NCBI RefSeq assembly: GCF_009749405.1
Contig: NZ_WBIQ01000010.1
Span: 124,001 to 188,000 of the forward strand
Source of the DNA: Agromyces lapidis
GTDB lineage: Bacteria; Actinomycetota; Actinomycetes; Actinomycetales; Microbacteriaceae
Direction of reading: 5' to 3'
DNA: 64,000 nucleotides
In this document: piece by piece, positions 58,455 to 64,000 of the stretch
How positions within the stretch are numbered: position 1 is the first letter of the stretch
Layout of the letters: each line of letters starts with the position of its first letter
Position numbers and translations under genes: made by a program
The notes under the pieces: model-generated
What the model saw: only the letters and a program-made list of their open reading frames with translations
The model's database searches: none
What the model was told of the DNA's origin: nothing

Positions 58455-60182
58455 CTACTCCTTCCAGGGCACGTCGGGCGCCCGGTAGTAGCCGATCCCC
58501 ATCTCGTCCCAGCGGTCGGCATGCTCGACGATGCGCCGCTCGAAGTCGTCGAACGAGCGCACCTCGGGCGCCGACCAGCCGACCTCGGCGATCGCGGGCA
58601 TGCGCGGGAAGCTCGTGAAGTCCGCGTACTGCGCGACCGGGATGAACTGGTCGAGCGACGTCGGCAGCTTCGTCGAGCCGAAGTACGCGCGGTCGGCCCA
58701 GAGCGCCGCCTCGACGCCCGCGATCTGCTCCTCGGTGGCGAGCGAGACGGTGCCGTCGGGGCTCGAGGTCACCGAGATCGGATCCCAGTCGTAGGCGCGT
58801 TCGAGGTCGACGAGCCCGGCCCAGCTGAGCCCGTACGGCACGGTCGCGTCGTACTTCATGTCGAGATAGGCCCGGTCGGCGGGCGACGCGATGACCTGCG
58901 CGCCCTGCGCGAGCGCATTGCGGAGCTCGCGGACGTCGGGGCGCTCGTTCGGCGTGCCGATCGAGGCCTGGTCGCCGGCGTCGGCCCACCACTGCATGAG
59001 CGCGCCGGGCGGCAGCGGCGAGGCGCCGATCTGGTGCCAGCCCATGACCCGCTTGCCCTGCTCGGCGAGGATCTCGGCGGAGGTCTGCACGTACCAGTCC
59101 ATCTGCTCCTGGGTGGTCGCAGGCACCTCGTCGCCGCCGATGTGCACGATGTCCGACGAGCTCTGCTGCGCGGCCTCGGTGAAGACGTCGTCGAGGTATG
59201 CGCGAACCTCCTCGCGGCGCTCGGGCGTGAGGCAGATGGTCGGCAGGCCGACGTCGAAGCCCGAGTACGGCGCCACGGCCTTGCCGTCGCAGTTGATCTC
59301 GGGGATCGAGGCCTTGGCCGCCATCGCGTGACTCGGCCCGTCGATCTCGGGAACGACCTCGATGAAGTGCTCGGCTGCGTAGTCGACGATCTCCTTGTAG
59401 TCGGCCTTCGTGTAGAACCAGGGCCCGCCGGTGCCTGGCTTCCAGCCGCTCTGGGTCGACGCGCCGATCTGCGTCAGCTCGGGTCGCGCGTCGACGGTGA
59501 GCCGCCAGCCCTGGTCGTCGGTCAGGTGCAGGTGGAGCGCGTTGTACTTGTAGAGCGCCATCTGGTCGATGAAGCGCTTGACGTCGTCGACGGGGTAGAA
59601 GCGCCGGCCGACGTCGAGCATCGCGCCGCGGTAGTCGTAGCGCGGCGCATCGTCGATACTGACCGAGGGACCCGTCCAGTCGACTCCGGAGGAGTCGGCG
59701 GACTCGACCTCGTCGGGCAGCAACTGCCGCAACGTGGTCGCGCCGCGGAAGAGCCCTTCGGCGCTCTGCGCCTCGATCGAGATGCGAGTGCCCTCGGCCT
59801 CGAGCCGGTAGCCCTCGTCGCCGAGGTCGGCGTCACCGCGGGTCGACAGCACGATGGTGGCGTCCTGGGATGCCCCGGCCGCGCGCTGCCCGACGGGGAT
59901 CGCGTAGCCCGTGGCATCCCGGAGCAGCTCGGCGAGGCCTTCGCCGACCTCGGCGGCGCCGTCGTCGCGGGGGTGGATCTTGATGACGCTGCCGGGGCCG
60001 AGCTCGACGGGCGCGCCGGCGCCGGGGACGAGCTCGGACGGTGCGGGGATGAGCGCGATCTCCGCACGGGCGTCGTCTCCGGCGGTGCCCGCGGCATTGG
60101 CGGGGATCGGTGCGGCGATGAGCGCGAGTGCGCCCACCGCGACGGTGGCGGCGAGCGCGGCGGCGCGGGGCCGTGTGGACAT
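58455..60182 (-). CDS. Secreted GH20 beta-N-acetylhexosaminidase
   Basis: 575-residue exported enzyme releasing terminal GlcNAc/GalNAc from chito-oligosaccharides or glycans. Signal peptide MSTRPRAAALAATVAVGALALIAAPIPANA style N-terminus (residues 1-31), GH20b alpha/beta domain (about 40-170), then the TIM barrel: APRYDYRGAMLDVGRRFYPV, LHLHLTDDQGWRL, VPEIDGPSHA, and the catalytic pair Asp351-Glu352 in HIGGDEVP. Late aromatic residues in MQWWADAG shape the -1 site. ATG at 60182 follows AAGGAGGAC, with a TTGACA/TAGTTT promoter upstream. Complements the GH89 enzyme in GlcNAc release. Confidence 0.95.
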   Translation of the reverse strand: MSTRPRAAALAATVAVGALALIAAPIPANAAGTAGDDARAEIALIPAPSELVPGAGAPVELGPGSVIKIHPRDDGAAEVGEGLAELLRDATGYAIPVGQRAAGASQDATIVLSTRGDADLGDEGYRLEAEGTRISIEAQSAEGLFRGATTLRQLLPDEVESADSSGVDWTGPSVSIDDAPRYDYRGAMLDVGRRFYPVDDVKRFIDQMALYKYNALHLHLTDDQGWRLTVDARPELTQIGASTQSGWKPGTGGPWFYTKADYKEIVDYAAEHFIEVVPEIDGPSHAMAAKASIPEINCDGKAVAPYSGFDVGLPTICLTPERREEVRAYLDDVFTEAAQQSSSDIVHIGGDEVPATTQEQMDWYVQTSAEILAEQGKRVMGWHQIGASPLPPGALMQWWADAGDQASIGTPNERPDVRELRNALAQGAQVIASPADRAYLDMKYDATVPYGLSWAGLVDLERAYDWDPISVTSSPDGTVSLATEEQIAGVEAALWADRAYFGSTKLPTSLDQFIPVAQYADFTSFPRMPAIAEVGWSAPEVRSFDDFERRIVEHADRWDEMGIGYYRAPDVPWKE

Positions 60183-60231
60183 CGGTGTCCTCCTTGAGCT
60201 TCGGCGGTCAGGTGGTCCCGGGTTTCCTCGA

Positions 60232-60261
60232 AAACTAGCGAGATATGAGCGAGGGTGTCAA
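60232..60261 (-). promoter_or_regulatory. Promoter of the GH20 gene
   Basis: On the minus strand TTGACA (60261-60256), 18-bp spacer, TAGTTT (60237-60232), about 50 nt before the start codon, which leaves a normal 5' UTR with a Shine-Dalgarno site. Confidence 0.7.
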
Positions 60262-60362
60262 TAGCGAGCCCGGAACGATCACTTACGAGCAAGAAGCGTG
60301 ATCATTCGATCAACTACGGCCATATCCTCGGCCGCGTGACCCGGGCGACGTAGACTGCGCAG

Positions 60363-60566
60363 ATGGACGAAGACGACCGGAGGCAGCCCCCGAGCGCCAC
60401 TGCGGACCCGCCGTATCAGGCGGTCGCGCCGAACCTCGACCGGCTCTCGCACGACTCGCTGAAGCCGGGCAGCGTGAGCCGCCGACGCATCGGCCGCGCG
60501 GCGATCGGCCTCGCCGTCGTGCTTCTCGTCGTCGCCGCGATCATCGTCTGGACGCTCGTCGCCTGA
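60363..60566 (+). CDS. Small tail-anchored membrane protein
   Basis: 67 residues: a hydrophilic, Pro-rich N-terminal half with GSVSRRRIGR before one C-terminal helix (AAIGLAVVLLVVAAIIVWTLVA). TAGACT at 60351-60356 stands 6 nt before the ATG, so it is a leaderless gene with its own promoter, which supports it being real despite its size. Topology is probably N-in with the helix at the end. No family recognised. Convergent with the alpha/beta hydrolase gene (16 bp gap). Confidence 0.65.
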   Translation: MDEDDRRQPPSATADPPYQAVAPNLDRLSHDSLKPGSVSRRRIGRAAIGLAVVLLVVAAIIVWTLVA

Positions 60567-60582
60567 GCCGACTCGGCGGCGC

Positions 60583-61431
60583 TCAGTCGACCGCGAACCG
60601 CTCGTCGAGCCAACGCACGAGATCGGCGCGCACCTCGTCACGATTCGTCTCGTTGAAGATCTCGTGGCGGGCGCCCTCGTAGACGACGACCTCGACATCG
60701 GTGAGCCCCGAGCGCGTCACGTAGCGTTCGGCGAGGAGGCGCACGCTGCGCTCACCGCCGAGCGCGTCGTCTGAGCCGATCATGATGAGCAGCGGAAGCT
60801 CGGCCGGGAGCCCCTTCGCCGGGCGGCCGAGCAATCGGGACGCGTCGACGAGGCCGAACAGCTTCCGCACGGATTCGGCGGTCGTGTACGGGTCGGCCAT
60901 GAACGCCGGCGCGACCGCGGGGTCGCGGCTCAGCCACTCGACCGGCGTCGGCCCGAGCTTGCGGAAGCGCGCGTTGAGGTCACCGCCGTTCATGTGGAGG
61001 AGGGTGCGGTACGCCGTGCCGGTGAGCACGAAGGCGTCGTAGTTCTCGGCCGAGCGGTTCATGATGATCTGCCCGATGAGCGACCCCCACGAGTGACCCA
61101 GGTAGACGAGGGGCACGTCCGGCCCCTCTTCGGCGCGGATCACCTCGGTGAACCGCTCGACGGCGTCGACCGTGGCGCGCAGCCCGCCGGGCCCGAGCCG
61201 GCCCATGCGGGTGAGATCGCCGCCGTGCTGCTCGAACCCCGTCTTGCCGTGCCCGCGGTGATCGTCGGCCCAGACCGAGTAGCCGGCGGCGTTCAGCGCC
61301 TCGACGAGTTCGGCGTACCGCCCGATGTGCTCGCCGACGCCGTGCGCGAGCTGGATCACGGCATGCGGCTCAGCAACGCGCCACGACTCGTAGTGGACTC
61401 GGACCCCGTTCGCGTCGGTGAAGGTCGGCAT
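60583..61431 (-). CDS. Alpha/beta hydrolase (monoacylglycerol-lipase-like)
   Basis: 282-residue serine hydrolase. Oxyanion region AHGVGEHIGRYAELVEAL, ADDHRGHGKTG, nucleophile elbow GHSWGS (Ser114), Asp in IGSDDALG and catalytic His in YEGARHEIFNE. The pattern matches lysophospholipase/monoacylglycerol lipases (Hydrolase_4). No signal peptide, so cytoplasmic. ATG at 61431; CACAAT lies 6 nt upstream, so it may be leaderless. Substrate unknown. Confidence 0.9.
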   Translation of the reverse strand: MPTFTDANGVRVHYESWRVAEPHAVIQLAHGVGEHIGRYAELVEALNAAGYSVWADDHRGHGKTGFEQHGGDLTRMGRLGPGGLRATVDAVERFTEVIRAEEGPDVPLVYLGHSWGSLIGQIIMNRSAENYDAFVLTGTAYRTLLHMNGGDLNARFRKLGPTPVEWLSRDPAVAPAFMADPYTTAESVRKLFGLVDASRLLGRPAKGLPAELPLLIMIGSDDALGGERSVRLLAERYVTRSGLTDVEVVVYEGARHEIFNETNRDEVRADLVRWLDERFAVD

Positions 61432-61560
61432 GAGGTCATTGTGGCAGGCCGTTCGTCCTGAACCGCGATGACCCCTTGACGGGGGTGATTCCGGAGTGAT
61501 CTTATTTGAACGTTTAGCGTGTCAAAACGTCACAAACCGTCAATTCCGAGAATGCGAGCA

Positions 61561-64000
61561 ATGATGCAGCAACCTGGAACACGCGCCGCGGGTCGACCGC
61601 GGCGCACCACCGCCCTCGGCCTCGCGGCGCTCGTCGCGATGACCGGATTCAGCGCCGTCGCCTTCACGGTCGGCACCCAGCCCGAGCCGGCCGCGGCCGC
61701 CGCGTCCGAGCCCTCCCCCATCACGCCGAAGAAGGTGAACCCCGAAGTCCCCGTCGACGACCGGGGCGAGCCTCTCGGCGCCGTCACCGAGGTCACGAAG
61801 GACGGGGCGAGCGTCACCCTCGAGGCCGAGCACGGCGCCATCCGCGCCACCTTCCTCGACGAGCGCACCCTCCGGCTCGAGGCGACCCCGACCGGCGAGT
61901 TCACCGACCCGGCGAACGCCCCGCAGAACGACCCGGCGCGCACGGCGAACATCGTCGTGGGCACCGAGGACTTCGACGGGGCATCCGTGGAGGTCGCCGA
62001 TGGCGACACGATCACCATCGCGACCGAGCAGGTCTCGCTCGAGATCGACCGCGCGACCGGTGCCGCGACGCTGAAGCGCGCCGACGGCTCGCTCGTCTGG
62101 GCCGAGTCCGAGCCCCTCACCTTCGGCGGCGCATCGACCACCCAGCACCTGGCCGCGGTCGACGGCGAGCAGTTCCTCGGCGGCGGCATGCAGAACGGTC
62201 GGTCGATCCACACGGGTGCGACCATCAACGTCGCCCGCAGCTACGACTGGGACGACGACGGCTATCCGAACGCGGTGCCGTACTACATGTCGTCCAACGG
62301 CTACGGCGTGCTCCGCAACACCTTCGCCGCCGGCAGCTACGACTTCGCCGGTGGCACCACGACCCACGCCGAGCAGCGCTTCGACGCGTACTACTTCGTC
62401 GGCGACTACACCGACGCGCTCGACGGGTACACGAAGCTCACGGGCCGGCCCATGATGCCGCCCGTCTACGCACTCGAGTACGGCGATGCCGACTGCTACA
62501 ACCGCTCGAGCCCCACCTACTCGGGATCGAAGGACCCGGCGAAGCTCCGCACGCCGCAGGCGCTCGAGATCGCGAAGGACTTCGTCGAGAACGACATGCC
62601 CGCGGGCTGGATGCTCGTGAACGACGGCTACGGGTGCGAGTACCAGGAGCTTCCCGAGACCGTCGACGCGATCGAGGAGGAGACCGGGCTGAAGACCGGC
62701 CTCTGGACCCAGCGCTCGCTGACGCAGCAGGAGTACGAGGTCGGCGAGGCCGGCGTGCGCCTGCGCAAGCTCGACGTCGCGTGGGTCGGCGCCGGCTACC
62801 GCCTCGCGCTCACCGGCTGCGAAGCCGCCCACGGCGGGATCGAGCAGTACTCCGACGCCCGCGGCACCTCGCTCATGGTCGAGGGCTGGGCGGGCTCGCA
62901 GCGCTGCGGCATGCAGTGGACGGGCGACCACACGGGCAACCTCGACGCCGTGCGCTGGCAGGTCTCGGCGCTCACCGGCGCCGGCAACTCGGGCATGCCC
63001 TTCACCACGGGCGACGTCGACGGCATCTTCGGCGGCTCCGCCGAGAGCTACGTGCGCGACCTGCAGTGGAAGGCCTTCGCGCCCGCGCTCTACTCGATGA
63101 GCGGCTGGGCGCCGGTCGACAAGCGGCCCTGGCTCTACGGCGAGCAGGCGACGGCGATCAACCGCTCGTATCTGCAGCTGCGTCAGCAGCTCATGCCCTA
63201 CATCTACTCGCTCGCGGCCGAGTCGCACCGAAGCGGCCTGCCGATGATGCGCTCGCTCGCACTCGAGTACCCGAACGACCCCGGCGCGTACAGCGTCGAG
63301 GCGAACAACGAGTTCCTGCTCGGCGGCGACTACCTCGTCGCCCCGGTGTACACGAAGACGACCGTGCGCAACGGCATCTACCTGCCCGCGGGCGAGCAGT
63401 GGGTCGACTACTGGACCGGCCGGCTCTACGAGGGCGGCCAGGTGCTCAACGGCCATCCCGCACCGCTCGACAAGCTGCCGATCTTCGTGCGCGCCGGCGC
63501 CGTGGTGCCGCAGGGGGTCGTGGCGCGCAACGCCTCGCTCGTGCCCGAGGACTCGCCCATCACGCTCTCGGTCTACCCGCAGGGCGAGAGCGAGTTCGCG
63601 CTCTACGAGGACGACCAGGTGACCCGCGCCTACGCCGACGGCGAGTCGAGCATCCAGCGCTTCACCATCGACGCCCCGAAGGCCGGCAAGAAGGGCACCG
63701 TGCACATCGAGATCGGTGAGCGCGACGGCGACTACGACGGCAAGGCCGAGTCGCGGCCCTACCGCGTCGAGGCGCACACCGGTTCGGAGCCGAAGATCGT
63801 GAAGCTCGGCAGCAGCACGCTGCCGCGCGTCGACGACGTCGCCGAGCTCGACGAGCAGCCCGGCTGGACCTATCTCGCCGAGCAGACCGGCGGGGTCGTC
63901 GTGATCTCGACCGGCGCGGTCGACTCGAACGAGTCGGTGCGCCTCACCCTCACCGACACGAGCGGCGTCGGCGGGCAGGACGTGGAGGTCGCCGCGGCAT
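61561..64000 (+). CDS. Secreted GH31 alpha-glucosidase/transglycosylase (3' end beyond window)
   Basis: At least 813 residues, open to the window edge. A signal peptide (TTALGLAALVAMTGFSAVAFT) follows a basic start; ATG at 61561, with an in-frame ATG at 61552, neither with a strong RBS. The GH31 N-terminal beta domain (LDRATG-type, FLGGGMQNG) precedes the barrel: MPAGWMLVNDGYGCEYQ, TGLWTQRSL, KLDVAWVGAGYR (nucleophile position), then TGDHTGNLDAVRWQVSALTGAGNSGMPFTTGDVDGIFGG split around the acid/base region, and MRSLALEYPND. These look closer to alpha-1,6/1,3 transglycosylase-type GH31 (cycloalternan-pathway-like) than to alpha-xylosidases; specificity is tentative. Confidence 0.9.
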   Translation, partial: MMQQPGTRAAGRPRRTTALGLAALVAMTGFSAVAFTVGTQPEPAAAAASEPSPITPKKVNPEVPVDDRGEPLGAVTEVTKDGASVTLEAEHGAIRATFLDERTLRLEATPTGEFTDPANAPQNDPARTANIVVGTEDFDGASVEVADGDTITIATEQVSLEIDRATGAATLKRADGSLVWAESEPLTFGGASTTQHLAAVDGEQFLGGGMQNGRSIHTGATINVARSYDWDDDGYPNAVPYYMSSNGYGVLRNTFAAGSYDFAGGTTTHAEQRFDAYYFVGDYTDALDGYTKLTGRPMMPPVYALEYGDADCYNRSSPTYSGSKDPAKLRTPQALEIAKDFVENDMPAGWMLVNDGYGCEYQELPETVDAIEEETGLKTGLWTQRSLTQQEYEVGEAGVRLRKLDVAWVGAGYRLALTGCEAAHGGIEQYSDARGTSLMVEGWAGSQRCGMQWTGDHTGNLDAVRWQVSALTGAGNSGMPFTTGDVDGIFGGSAESYVRDLQWKAFAPALYSMSGWAPVDKRPWLYGEQATAINRSYLQLRQQLMPYIYSLAAESHRSGLPMMRSLALEYPNDPGAYSVEANNEFLLGGDYLVAPVYTKTTVRNGIYLPAGEQWVDYWTGRLYEGGQVLNGHPAPLDKLPIFVRAGAVVPQGVVARNASLVPEDSPITLSVYPQGESEFALYEDDQVTRAYADGESSIQRFTIDAPKAGKKGTVHIEIGERDGDYDGKAESRPYRVEAHTGSEPKIVKLGSSTLPRVDDVAELDEQPGWTYLAEQTGGVVVISTGAVDSNESVRLTLTDTSGVGGQDVEVAAA

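Overview
The window is a chromosomal segment of a high-GC Gram-positive bacterium (GC roughly 70% by eye). Gene content and the many transcripts that seem to start at or next to the start codon point to Actinobacteria. Protein flavour (two DUF7882-type proteins, DUF6766-type protein, paired LCP proteins, LigD/Ku, serS next to a HAD phosphatase) suggests Microbacteriaceae, with something Agromyces-like most probable. I see no prophage, transposase, integrase or CRISPR array.

Layout. (1) 1-4564: alpha-glucoside uptake operon on the minus strand (LacI regulator, GH13 alpha-glucosidase, sugar-binding lipoprotein, first codons of a permease). (2) 4690-13475: a run of small stress-type genes (DUF6766 membrane protein, two DUF7882 paralogues, SRPBCC protein, tiny membrane protein, SDR oxidoreductase, Rho-N/SAP-like protein) leading into topoisomerase IB and the NHEJ pair ligD / ku. 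(3) 13717-20317: lipoprotein, TauE/SafE permease, two tRNA-Ser genes interleaved with two LytR-CpsA-Psr paralogues, a HAD phosphatase and serS. (4) 20410-32370: lipid-kinase family protein, MFS exporter, secreted GH89 alpha-N-acetylglucosaminidase divergent from a ROK regulator, a Pro/Arg-rich membrane protein, pheA, DUF445 protein, pgm. (5) 32562-37752: membrane-anchored amidase, autoregulated YtrA-type GntR with a DUF1648 membrane protein, MFS transporter, VanY-like carboxypeptidase. (6) 37855-43939: a complete cellobiose/beta-glucoside operon of the cebEFG-bglC-cebR type, fired from a near-consensus promoter carrying three palindromic LacI-family operators. (7) 43990-56109: HupE-like protein overlapping a 1,493-residue secreted metallophosphoesterase with two putative chitin-binding modules, GntR/UTRA regulator, orphan beta-class DNA methyltransferase, amidohydrolase and APC permease under a divergent TetR regulator. 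(8) 56113-64000: lipoate-ligase-like protein, histidine phosphatase, secreted GH20 hexosaminidase, alpha/beta hydrolase, and the start of a secreted GH31 enzyme cut by the window end.

How it fits together: the theme is capture of plant, fungal and host glycans (alpha-glucosides, cellobiose, GlcNAc-containing polymers) by secreted glycosidases plus ABC uptake, with glucose units feeding pgm. Cell-envelope assembly (LCP proteins, VanY, amidase) and DNA end repair are the secondary themes. Most convergent gene pairs are separated by a clear inverted repeat, and about fifteen genes have a -10-like hexamer placed 6-7 nt before the start codon, which implies widespread leaderless mRNA.

The least expected sequence features are a dispersed palindromic repeat whose copy lies in frame inside the LigD interdomain linker, short tandem duplications concentrated at gene 3' ends, 10-bp-phased TTTGCG iterons before the GH13 operon, and the chitin-binding metallophosphoesterase. 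I did not find a clearly new multi-gene defence or biosynthetic system.
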